From Curtobacterium pusillum (lineage in GTDB: Bacteria > Actinomycetota > Actinomycetes > Actinomycetales > Microbacteriaceae), in the NCBI RefSeq assembly GCF_007673235.1, contig NZ_VDZH01000003.1, positions 345,168-409,167 on the forward strand: a stretch of DNA of 64,000 nt, read 5' to 3'. Made by a program: the position numbers and the translations under genes. Each line of letters begins with the position of its first letter. The first letter of the stretch is position 1. The notes under the pieces are model-generated. The model saw only the letters and a program-made list of their open reading frames with translations, ran no database searches and was not told the origin of the DNA. This document shows, one piece after another, positions 25,139 to 31,811 of this stretch.

Positions 25139-25171
25139 GTCGACGGGATCGGGGCCCGTTATCCGGCGCGG

Positions 25172-25924
25172 CTACCCGCGCGCGCGGACGGAGCGGGTGA
25201 GGAGGACGTCGCCCGCGCCGCGGAGCACGTGCGCGGGGCGCATGCGGCGCAGCTCCGGTGAGGAGCCCCGCACGATCCGCGGGGCGGCGCCACCCTCGAG
25301 CGACGGGTCGATCGTCAGCGTCAGCTCGTCGACGAGGTCCGCCGCCACGAGCGAGCCGAGGAACGACGGTCCACCCTCGCAGTGGATCGTCCCGAGACCG
25401 CGCGCCACCAGGGCGTCCCGGACGAGCACGGCGTCGACCTCGTCCGGCGAAGCCGCAGGGCTGCACGGCACGACCTCGGCGACAGCGGCGAGGTCCGCGC
25501 CACGGTCCGACGACGCCGCAGCCGCCGACGTCAGCACGACCGGCCGCACGGGCGCCGCCGTGAACACCCGCGAGTCCGCGTCGAGCGACAGCGACCCGGA
25601 CACGATCGCGAACACCGGGTGGTCGGACATCCCGTGTGCGCGGCGCCAGGCCACGTCGGCGTCGTGCAGGACCATCGGCCCGTAGCCCTCGTCACGCACG
25701 GTCCCGGCGGCGACGAGGACCACGTCGGCCATCCGGCGCAGCAGGTCGAACACGCGGAGGTCGTCCGGCCCGCCGAGCGACCCGGAGAGTCCCCCGGCCG
25801 AGGCGGCCCCGTCGAGCGTCGCCACGAAGTTGACACGCAGCCACGGCGACCCGGCACCCTCGGCGTAGATCGCGAGGAGCTCGTCGTCGGACAGCTCCGC
25901 GACCGCGGGCGGCAGGAGGTTCAC
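25172..25924 (-). CDS. RibD C-terminal-like (pyrimidine reductase) family protein
   Basis: A 250-residue protein with the dihydrofolate-reductase-like fold of the RibD C-terminal domain, which reduces the ribose of a deaminated pyrimidine in riboflavin synthesis. Typical parts are 'WLRVNFVATLDGAASAGGLS', 'VVLVAAGTVRDEGYGP' and 'GTIHCEGGPSFLGSL' (G-G-P near the NADPH site). There is no deaminase domain and no rib cluster nearby, so it may reduce a different pterin or pyrimidine. Its GTG overlaps the folP-like stop (GTGA at 25921-25924), linking it to the pterin genes. Confidence 0.85.
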   Translation of the reverse strand: MNLLPPAVAELSDDELLAIYAEGAGSPWLRVNFVATLDGAASAGGLSGSLGGPDDLRVFDLLRRMADVVLVAAGTVRDEGYGPMVLHDADVAWRRAHGMSDHPVFAIVSGSLSLDADSRVFTAAPVRPVVLTSAAAASSDRGADLAAVAEVVPCSPAASPDEVDAVLVRDALVARGLGTIHCEGGPSFLGSLVAADLVDELTLTIDPSLEGGAAPRIVRGSSPELRRMRPAHVLRGAGDVLLTRSVRARG

Positions 25925-26856
25925 GTGTTGTGCCTCGCCTCGACCGGCTCGCGCCACCCGAGCGTCGCCTCCACCATCCGCATCGCGTCGACGCTCTCGA
26001 CCACGTCGTGCATCCGGACGATCCGGGCGCCGAGCATCGCGCTCACCGTGGCCACGGCGAGCGACCCGGCCAGCCGTTCCCCGCGCGGACGCCCGAGCGA
26101 CTCCCCCACGAAGTCCTTGTTCGACACCGCCGCGAGCACCGGGTACCCGAGCGCGACGACCTCGGGCAGCCGGCGGGTGAGCTCGAGGGTGTGCACCGTG
26201 TTCTTGTTGAGGTCGTGCCCGGGGTCGACGACGATCCGGGAATCGGGGATGCCCGCGGCGAGCGCCCGGTCGACGCGCTCCCGGAGGAACCCGACGACCG
26301 AGCCCGTGACGTCGTCGTACTGCGGTGGTGCGGGCAACGGGCGGCGGGGCTCGGCGAGCGAGTGCGTGATGACGATCGTCGCGTCCGAGTCCGCCACCAC
26401 GCGCGCCATCCGCGGGTCGGACAGGCCGGTGGTGTCGTTGACGACGCTCGCCCCGGCCTCGATCGCGGCGGCGGCGACCTCGGGGCGGAAGGTGTCGACG
26501 CTGATGGTCACGTCGGACTCCTGCGCGAGCTGCCGGACGACGGGCACGACGCGGTCGATCTCGTCCGCGGCGGGCAGTTCCGGCCCCGGTGCGAACTTGA
26601 CGCCGCCGATGTCCACCCAGTCGGCGCCCTGCTCGGCGGCACGGACGGCAGCCTCGACGGCACGGTCGAGCTCGAACGTCGCGCCACGGTCGTGGAACGA
26701 GTCCGGTGTGCGGTTGACGATCGCCATGACGGCGATGCGGTGGTCGAAGTCGAACGTGCGACGCCCGATGGTGCGGACCGGGTCGCGCAGGTCGGGCACC
26801 ACCCAGCCGGGTGCGGTGGCGGCCGGGAGGCGCGACCCGGCCCCGGCGGTCGTCAT
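25921..26856 (-). CDS. folP: Dihydropteroate synthase-like protein, FolP2 type
   Basis: A 311-residue TIM-barrel protein of the dihydropteroate synthase family. The opening 'AVMAIVNRTPDSFHDRG' matches the pterin loop, 'ISVDTFRPEVAAAAIEAGA' and 'VRMHDVVESVDAM' are conserved. The pABA loop 'DIGGVKFAPGPE' lacks the canonical S-T-R-P-G, and 'VDPGHDLNKNT' replaces 'DPGxGFGKT'. These are marks of the mycobacterial FolP2 branch, for which ordinary synthase activity has not been shown. It overlaps folE and the RibD-like gene by 4 bp each (ATGA, GTGA), so they form one operon. Confidence 0.85.
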   Translation of the reverse strand: MTTAGAGSRLPAATAPGWVVPDLRDPVRTIGRRTFDFDHRIAVMAIVNRTPDSFHDRGATFELDRAVEAAVRAAEQGADWVDIGGVKFAPGPELPAADEIDRVVPVVRQLAQESDVTISVDTFRPEVAAAAIEAGASVVNDTTGLSDPRMARVVADSDATIVITHSLAEPRRPLPAPPQYDDVTGSVVGFLRERVDRALAAGIPDSRIVVDPGHDLNKNTVHTLELTRRLPEVVALGYPVLAAVSNKDFVGESLGRPRGERLAGSLAVATVSAMLGARIVRMHDVVESVDAMRMVEATLGWREPVEARHNT

Positions 26857-27458
26857 GCGTCCGCCTCGGGGTCGGCTCGAGTGCCCGCACCGGCTCCGGC
26901 GCCGATCAGCGCGATCGCCTCGGCTCGGCCGGCGGCGTCCGCGAGGCTGCCGGTCGCCGCGACGGTCACCGTCGTCGACCCCGACTGCCGCTCACCCCGG
27001 GTGGTCACGCACTGGTGCTGCGCGTCGAGCACGACGAGGACCCCGGCGGCGCCGAGTCCCTCCGCGATGGTCGCCGCGACCTGCTCGCCGAGACGCTCCT
27101 GCAGCTGCGGGCGTGAGGCGACGGCGTCGAGCACGCGGGACAGGGTCCCGAGGCCGATCAGCCGGTCGCCGGGCGCGTACGCCAGGTGGGCGACCCCGGT
27201 GAAGGGCAGCAGGTGGTGCTCGCACACGGAACGGAACCGGACGTCCCGCACGATGACGAGCTGCCCGCGTTCGCCGTCCTCGGCGTGCACGGTGCCCTCG
27301 CGGGCGATCGCCACCGCATCCGTGCCGATGCCGGCGAAGAACTCGGAGTAGGCGTCGGCCACCCGGGAGGGGGTGCGCTCCAGCTCGGGTCGGTCGGGGT
27401 CCTCGCCGATCGCCAGCAGCAGCTCGCGCACCGCGGCCTCGACGCGGGCACGGTCCAT
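26853..27458 (-). CDS. folE: GTP cyclohydrolase I
   Basis: A 201-residue enzyme that converts GTP to dihydroneopterin triphosphate, the first step of folate synthesis. Zinc ligands lie in 'SVCEHHLLPFTG' (Cys, His) and 'QHQCVTTRG' (Cys). The rest is typical: 'RTPSRVADAYSEFFAGI', 'VQERLGEQ'-like 'LQERLGEQVA' and 'GLGTLSRVLDA'. The Ala/Gly-rich tail (about 15 residues) is an extension. ATG 27458 is used; GTG 27470 is possible. It leads a three-gene operon with the FolP2-like and RibD-like genes. folB and folK are not in the window. Confidence 0.95.
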   Translation of the reverse strand: MDRARVEAAVRELLLAIGEDPDRPELERTPSRVADAYSEFFAGIGTDAVAIAREGTVHAEDGERGQLVIVRDVRFRSVCEHHLLPFTGVAHLAYAPGDRLIGLGTLSRVLDAVASRPQLQERLGEQVAATIAEGLGAAGVLVVLDAQHQCVTTRGERQSGSTTVTVAATGSLADAAGRAEAIALIGAGAGAGTRADPEADA

Positions 27459-27543
27459 GCGTGACGTCACCTGTTCATCCAACACCAGCCACGGCCCGAG
27501 GACGCGAGCGGTTGCCGGGCGTGACGTACCCCGGTGAGGCGAT

Positions 27544-27558
27544 ACGCGCCTCCAGGCC
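27544..27558 (-). repeat. Short intergenic motif, family C
   Basis: CGCGCCTCCAGGCC at 27545-27558 is the reverse form of the family C motif, in the gap between the divergent folE and permease genes. Confidence 0.55.
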
Positions 27559-27604
27559 GACGACCTGTGTGGATGCTGTGACACGCCGGAAACCCAGCGT
27601 CCTT

Positions 27605-27610
27605 TAACCT
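27605..27610 (+). promoter_or_regulatory. Leaderless -10 hexamer of the purine permease
   Basis: TAACCT lies 6 nt before GTG 27617. A leaderless start means no riboswitch or leader control is expected for this permease. Confidence 0.5.
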
Positions 27611-27616
27611 TGATCG

Positions 27617-29089
27617 GTGAGCGCCCCGCAGACCGACACCACACCCCGGAACCGCTTCGCGACCGGCCTCGACCGCTTCTTCTCGATCACGCACCGCGGA
27701 TCGACGATCCCCCGCGAGATCCGCGGTGGTCTCGTCTCCTTCGTGACCATGGCGTACATCGTCATCCTCAACCCGCTCATCCTCGGTGGGTTCAGCCAGG
27801 ACCAGGCACCGCAGGACGTCCTCGGCGGCTGGCTGCAGAACGCGCAGGTCGCCGCGGCCACCGGGCTCGTCGCCGGTCTCATGACGATCGCGATGGGCCT
27901 CATCGCGAACCTGCCGTTCGGCATCGCGGCGGGGCTCGGGATCAACTCGTTCCTCGCCGTCAGCGTCGTGCACCAGGTCACCTGGGCCGAGGCGATGGGC
28001 CTCGTCGTCATCAACGGCGTCGTGATCGTGATCCTGGCGCTCACCGGCATCCGGACGATGATCTTCACCGCGGTCCCGCCGCAGCTCAAGGCCGCGATCA
28101 CGGTCGGGATCGGCCTGTTCATCGCGTTCATCGGCCTCGTCGACTCCGGCTTCGTCCGCACCACGAAGAACGCCTCGCCGCCGCTGCAGCTCGGTGAGGA
28201 CGGCTCCGTGTCGGCCCTGCCCACGATCGTGTTCCTGATCGGCCTCGTCATCATCGGCACGCTCATGGCCCGCAAGGTCAAGGGCGCACTGCTCATCGGC
28301 ATCGTGGCGACGACGATCATCGCGATCATCCTGCAGGCGATCTTCAAGGTGCCGACCTCCGTCGACTCGCCCACCGGCTGGAACCTCAACGCCCCCGGTC
28401 TGCCGAGTGCCCTGTTCGCCGTCCCGGACCTGTCGCTGGTCGGGCACGCGGACGTCTTCGGCGCCTTCACCCGCATCGGCCCGATCGCCGCGTCGATGCT
28501 CGTCTTCACGCTCGTCTTCACGAACTTCTTCGACGCGATGGGCACCATGACCGGTCTCGCGAAGGCCGCCGGGGTCGCGAACGCCGACGGCACCTTCCCC
28601 CGCCTGAAGTCCGCACTCGTCGTCGAGGGTGCCGGTGCCATCGCCGGTGGAGGCGCCTCGGTATCGTCGAACACCGTCTTCATCGACTCGGCCGCCGGCA
28701 TCGGCGAGGGCGCCCGGACCGGCATGGCCTCCGTCGTGACCGGCCTGCTGTTCCTGGCGTCGATGTTCCTCACGCCGCTCACCCAGGTCGTCCCGCTCGA
28801 GGTCGCCGCCGCCGGACTCGTCGTCGTCGGTGCGCTCATGGTCGCGCAGGTGAAGGACATCGACTGGACCGACTTCGGTGCAGCGCTGCCGGCGTTCCTG
28901 ACGATCGTGATCATGCCGCTGACGTACTCGATCGCGAACGGCATCGGCGCGGGCTTCATCAGCTGGGTGCTCATCAAGCTGCTGTCCGGCCGTGGTCGTC
29001 AGGTCTCGTGGCTGCTGTACGTCGTCGCGGCGGGCTTCCTGCTGTACTTCGCGCGGGGGCCGCTGGAGGCCGTGCTCGGCGTCGGCTGA
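27617..29089 (+). CDS. NCS2 family permease, AzgA-like (adenine/guanine/hypoxanthine)
   Basis: A 490-residue proton-coupled purine importer of the AzgA group. Characteristic are the N terminus 'ITHRGSTIPREIRGGLVSFV', 'GLGINSFLAVSVV' (G-x-x-x-N), 'ALTGIRTMIFTAVPPQLKAA', 'LVFTNFFDAMGTMTGLAK' (F-D-x-x-G-T, substrate region) and 'SSNTVFIDSAAGIGEGARTG'. About 12-14 helices are expected. Adenine, guanine or hypoxanthine are likely substrates. It is monocistronic with a TAACCT hexamer 6 nt before the GTG. Confidence 0.92.
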   Translation: MSAPQTDTTPRNRFATGLDRFFSITHRGSTIPREIRGGLVSFVTMAYIVILNPLILGGFSQDQAPQDVLGGWLQNAQVAAATGLVAGLMTIAMGLIANLPFGIAAGLGINSFLAVSVVHQVTWAEAMGLVVINGVVIVILALTGIRTMIFTAVPPQLKAAITVGIGLFIAFIGLVDSGFVRTTKNASPPLQLGEDGSVSALPTIVFLIGLVIIGTLMARKVKGALLIGIVATTIIAIILQAIFKVPTSVDSPTGWNLNAPGLPSALFAVPDLSLVGHADVFGAFTRIGPIAASMLVFTLVFTNFFDAMGTMTGLAKAAGVANADGTFPRLKSALVVEGAGAIAGGGASVSSNTVFIDSAAGIGEGARTGMASVVTGLLFLASMFLTPLTQVVPLEVAAAGLVVVGALMVAQVKDIDWTDFGAALPAFLTIVIMPLTYSIANGIGAGFISWVLIKLLSGRGRQVSWLLYVVAAGFLLYFARGPLEAVLGVG

Positions 29090-29126
29090 CGCGCGGGTCG
29101 GACGCGGCTCGCGCGCTCCGTCTTCT

Positions 29127-29140
29127 CCCTGGAGGCGCGG
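29127..29140 (+). repeat. Short intergenic motif, family C
   Basis: CCCTGGAGGCGCGG, between the ends of two convergent genes; matches the family C core. Confidence 0.55.
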
Positions 29141-29142
29141 TG

Positions 29143-29604
29143 TCAGTCCGCCAGGTCGCCCGGCGTGGCCTCGTGGTGGCGGCGACCAGCCGTGCGTCGG
29201 TCCTCCTTCATGGCTGCCTCGAACAGGTGCTTCCGTCCCTGCACGAGTTCGTCACGGGCGGTGCGCTCGAGCTCCTTCGCGAGGGCGTAGTAGCCGTCGT
29301 CGTAGTCCTCGACGACCTGGAACGTCCACCGGCCGGCGATGACGTTCCGCCCGACGAGCTCGGTGTCGATCCGGTCGGCCAGATCCGTGTGCCCCGCCTT
29401 CCGGAGCTGCTCGACCGCCTCGCCGAGGTTCAGGTCGGCCATGCCGGTGAGGCGGTGGAAGCCGTACAGCAGCCCGCGCGCGTGCTCGATGACCTCGACC
29501 GCGGCAGACAGTGACCCGAGGGCCTCGACCGTGGCGTCGGTCACCCCCTCAGGCACCTGGTGCTGCTCGTCGGGTCCCTGGTCGTCGTGTGGTTCGTCCG
29601 TCAT
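29143..29604 (-). CDS. Conserved actinobacterial hypothetical protein
   Basis: A 153-residue soluble acidic protein with no recognised domain. The first 25 residues are Asp/Gln/Pro-rich and probably disordered. The middle is helical: 'EALGSLSAAVEVIEHARGLL', 'GFHRLTGMADLNLGEAVEQL', 'IDTELVGRNVIAGRWTFQVV'. The end is a charged, Arg/His-rich tail. Its pattern (helical bundle with a conserved 'GR-V-GRWTFQVVEDYDD' core) looks conserved rather than random, and codon use is normal for the window. Function unknown. It lies upstream of, and on the same strand as, a gap before the next toxin-antitoxin genes. Confidence 0.7.
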   Translation of the reverse strand: MTDEPHDDQGPDEQHQVPEGVTDATVEALGSLSAAVEVIEHARGLLYGFHRLTGMADLNLGEAVEQLRKAGHTDLADRIDTELVGRNVIAGRWTFQVVEDYDDGYYALAKELERTARDELVQGRKHLFEAAMKEDRRTAGRRHHEATPGDLAD

Positions 29605-29640
29605 GGGTCCCGTCTACCGGAGTGAGGCTGCGGCGGCTCT

Positions 29641-29985
29641 CTACTTCGTGGCGTTCGGGTGGTGGGTGTGGACAGCGAGCAGGTGGACCGTCCGGTTCGC
29701 CTCATCGACCGTGAACCAGATCCGTGCGCCACGCTTCAGTTCGTACTGCCGGCGGACCCAGTCGCGACCGGAGTGCGTGACGACACCGAGCTCGCCGCGG
29801 AGCGCGTGGCACGCAAGGTCCTCGCTCACCGGGTCCGACGTGAGGCGTTCCCAGGCACCGACGACAGCGTTCCGCTGCGTCGCGACGACGTCACGCCAGC
29901 CCTGGTCTGCGGCGCGGGTCACGAAGACGATCGTGAACTCGGTGGTGCGCACCGGTCGCGACACACCGGCCCGCCGTGCGCCCAC
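29641..29985 (-). CDS. RelE-like toxin of a second toxin-antitoxin pair
   Basis: A 114-residue protein with a RelE/ParE-like layout: 'TIVFVTRAADQGWRDVVATQ', a helix 'RNAVVGAWERLTSDPV', then strands 'DWVRRQYELKRGARIWFTVD' and 'RTVHLLAVHTHHPNATK', ending in a His-rich C terminus that could supply catalytic residues. It follows the Phd-like gene by 3 bp. The family match is by pattern only. GTG 29985 is used; GTG near 29952 ('VRTTEF') would remove a basic 11-residue extension. It is expected to be an mRNA interferase. Confidence 0.72.
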   Translation of the reverse strand: MGARRAGVSRPVRTTEFTIVFVTRAADQGWRDVVATQRNAVVGAWERLTSDPVSEDLACHALRGELGVVTHSGRDWVRRQYELKRGARIWFTVDEANRTVHLLAVHTHHPNATK

Positions 29986-29988
29986 CGT

Positions 29989-30417
29989 TCAGGGCTTCTC
30001 GACGACGACGGGCTCGTCGAGCAACTCGGGCTCGGTCGTCTCCCAACCGGCAGCGATCGCCTCGGCGGAGTTGCGCCAGGCCTGCATCTCGAGCAGGAGC
30101 CGACGGGGCTGCCGGAGCGAGAACGACCCGCGGGCGACGTCGACGATCTCGCGTGCGAACTGCTGCTGATCGGCACGGCTGAGCATCTTCAGCCACGGGT
30201 ACGGGATCGCGAGCCGGTCGTGCAGCGGGAGGTGCTCGTTCACCGTCACCGCGGCGATGAGCTGCGCAGCGATGTCGAGGACCGCTTCATCGTCGTCCGA
30301 GCGCTCCTTCGTGGTGAGCACCAGCGGTTTCCCGTCTCGCCGGGTCACCTCCAGAGGCTCCTGCTCGGCCGCGGCGAAGACGTCTTTCGCATGTCTGGAC
30401 AGGTCGGACGACTGCAC
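29989..30417 (-). CDS. Phd-like antitoxin (prevent-host-death N terminus, long C-terminal region)
   Basis: A 142-residue probable antitoxin. The N terminus 'DLSRHAKDVFAAAEQEPLEV' followed by 'RRDGKPLVLTTKERSD' has the Phd/YefM DNA-binding pattern. The remaining 95 residues are helical ('IAAQLIAAVTVNEHLPLHDR', 'QQFAREIVDVARGS', 'LLLEMQAWRNSAEAI') and longer than the usual short tail of 30-40 residues, ending acidic 'ETTEPELLDEPVVVE'. The downstream gene encodes a RelE-like protein. A TTCAGA-N6-TCTGAA dyad lies about 50 bp upstream and could be its operator. Confidence 0.75.
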   Translation of the reverse strand: MQSSDLSRHAKDVFAAAEQEPLEVTRRDGKPLVLTTKERSDDDEAVLDIAAQLIAAVTVNEHLPLHDRLAIPYPWLKMLSRADQQQFAREIVDVARGSFSLRQPRRLLLEMQAWRNSAEAIAAGWETTEPELLDEPVVVEKP

Positions 30418-30465
30418 GGATCGGCGGGTCCGGGCGGGCGCGAGGAGAGTCGTGTCGGAAGGTTA

Positions 30466-30483
30466 TTCAGAACGTGCTCTGAA
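30466..30483 (-). promoter_or_regulatory. Dyad upstream of the second toxin-antitoxin pair
   Basis: TTCAGA-acgtgc-TCTGAA, 6-bp perfect arms with a 6-bp spacer; a single TTCAG half-site recurs near 30498-30502. It lies between the antitoxin and the divergent SOS-controlled gene. Confidence 0.4.
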
Positions 30484-30554
30484 CGCAACTCTCCCTGTTC
30501 AGCCGCGACGCGCCGAGCTTCGATGCGACTGTTGCGACGGCCCGATCCGCGACC

Positions 30555-30576
30555 TAGCATTCGAACACACGTTCGA
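30555..30576 (+). promoter_or_regulatory. LexA (SOS) box with -10 element
   Basis: TCGAAC-acac-GTTCGA (30561-30576) is a perfect match to the mycobacterial/actinobacterial LexA box TCGAAC-N4-GTTCGA. TAGCAT (30555-30560) directly abuts it and serves as a -10, so bound LexA would block the promoter. It controls the small gene at 30590. Confidence 0.8.
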
Positions 30577-30589
30577 ACGGAGGATCCCG

Positions 30590-30853
30590 ATGATGGTCAT
30601 CGACACGGCCGCCACGGTGTGGTGGTCAGACGGCTTCCCCTCGCGGATGGTCTGGGCCGGACGGCGGTGGCGGGTGAGCGACACACCGACCCGCCTGACG
30701 GTGACGCGTTCCGAACTGCCGACCGCGATCACCCACGCGCCCGAGCGCACCGTCGGCTGGCGTTTCCAGGCCACGGCGGACGACGGGGAGTCACTCGTGG
30801 TGGACATCGTCCCGGAGGGCGGCGGCTGGGGAGTCGCCCGGACGTGGACGTGA
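30590..30853 (+). CDS. Small LexA-controlled protein, possibly DUF6504-like
   Basis: An 87-residue protein with no signal peptide. It begins 'MMVIDTAATVWWSDGFPSRM', then 'VWAGRRWRVSDTPTRLTVTR' and ends 'IVPEGGGWGVARTW'. The pattern of W-x-G-R-R-W-x-V followed later by a Gly-Gly-Trp near the C terminus resembles the small DUF6504-type proteins found near DNA-damage polymerase genes in actinobacteria; that link is inference. ATG 30590 (or 30593) has GGAGG 7 nt upstream. The SOS box 14 bp further up makes damage induction likely. The next gene starts 26 bp downstream with its own promoter. Confidence 0.75.
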   Translation: MMVIDTAATVWWSDGFPSRMVWAGRRWRVSDTPTRLTVTRSELPTAITHAPERTVGWRFQATADDGESLVVDIVPEGGGWGVARTWT

Positions 30854-30879
30854 CCACCCGCGCCCGCTACGGTTCCGGC

Positions 30880-31395
30880 ATGACCAGGTGGGTCGCGCTG
30901 CTGCGCGGGGTGAACGTCAACGGGATCACGATCACGAGCGCGGACCTCGCGTCGCTGTTCCGGGATCGCGGGTACCAGGACGTCCGGACGGTCCTCGCCT
31001 CGGGCAACGTGGTGTTCACGTCCGACGGCTCGGCCGACGCACTGAAGACCGACATCGAGCAGGCGCTCCGAGACCGGTTCGGCTACGACGCCTGGATCGT
31101 GCTGGTCCAGCACGAGGACCTCACAGCGATCGTGGACGGCTTCCCGTTCGACTCCACCGAAGACCGGCACGACTACGTGCTGTTCGGCTCCGACGAGGAC
31201 GCGCTCGACGACCTGCTCGCCGACCTCGAGCTCGACGAGTCCGTCGAACGCGTCGCCCGCGGATCCGGCGTCGTCTACTGGTCGTGCCCGAAGGGGTCGA
31301 GCACGGACACGGCCTTCGCGAGACGAGCGGGGGCCGCACGGTTCAAGCGCACCACCACGACCCGGAACGCGAACACGCTCCGGAAGCTCCTGTGA
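30880..31395 (+). CDS. DUF1697 family protein
   Basis: A 171-residue cytosolic protein of the DUF1697 family. Family marks are 'ALLRGVNVNGITITSADLAS' (R-G-V/I-N-V), 'QDVRTVLASGNVVFTS' (S-G-N-V-V/I-F) and the C-terminal 'RFKRTTTTRNANTLRKL' (T-T-R-N-x-x-T). All are present, so it looks intact. The function of the family is unknown; conserved Arg and Asn suggest nucleotide or nucleic-acid binding. TACGGT (30868-30873) lies 6 nt before the ATG. Its stop overlaps the next GTG (GTGA at 31392-31395). Confidence 0.92.
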   Translation: MTRWVALLRGVNVNGITITSADLASLFRDRGYQDVRTVLASGNVVFTSDGSADALKTDIEQALRDRFGYDAWIVLVQHEDLTAIVDGFPFDSTEDRHDYVLFGSDEDALDDLLADLELDESVERVARGSGVVYWSCPKGSSTDTAFARRAGAARFKRTTTTRNANTLRKLL

Positions 31396-31778
31396 CGCGG
31401 GGGGCGCTGCACCACGTCGAGCTGCGCACCGCCGACCTCGGCATGGCCGCGCCCGCCTGGGACTGGCTGCTCGGAGAGCTCGGGTACGAACCCTTCCAGC
31501 GGTGGGACGACGGCCGGAGCTGGCGCCGCGGCGAGGTGTACATCGTGCTCGAGTCGGCACCGCTCGACGGAACACACGACCGCCGGAGGCCCGGGCTGAG
31601 CCACCTCGCGTTCCACGCCGGCGACCAGGCCGACGTCGCTCGACTCTGGGAGGCAGCGCCGGACCACGGATGGAGCCGGCTGTACGCCGACCGGCACCCG
31701 CACGCCGGCGGCCCTGAGCACCACGCCGCGTTCCTGGAGGACACCGAACGGTTCAAGGTGGAGCTCGTCGCACGCTGA
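31392..31778 (+). CDS. VOC family glyoxalase-like protein
   Basis: A 128-residue vicinal-oxygen-chelate fold protein with two beta-alpha-beta3 modules. 'GALHHVELRTADLGMAAPAW' carries the metal-ligand His, 'VYIVLESAPLDG' the central strand, 'PGLSHLAFHAGDQADVARLW' a second His, and 'EHHAAFLEDTERFKVELVA' the ligand Glu near the end. Such proteins are metal-dependent lyases, isomerases, dioxygenases or antibiotic-binding proteins. Substrate unknown. It is translationally coupled (GTGA) to the DUF1697 gene. Confidence 0.88.
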   Translation: MTRGALHHVELRTADLGMAAPAWDWLLGELGYEPFQRWDDGRSWRRGEVYIVLESAPLDGTHDRRRPGLSHLAFHAGDQADVARLWEAAPDHGWSRLYADRHPHAGGPEHHAAFLEDTERFKVELVAR

Positions 31779-31811
31779 ACCGCCCGGCGGCCCCGGCGTC
31801 CGGTTGGCCTG

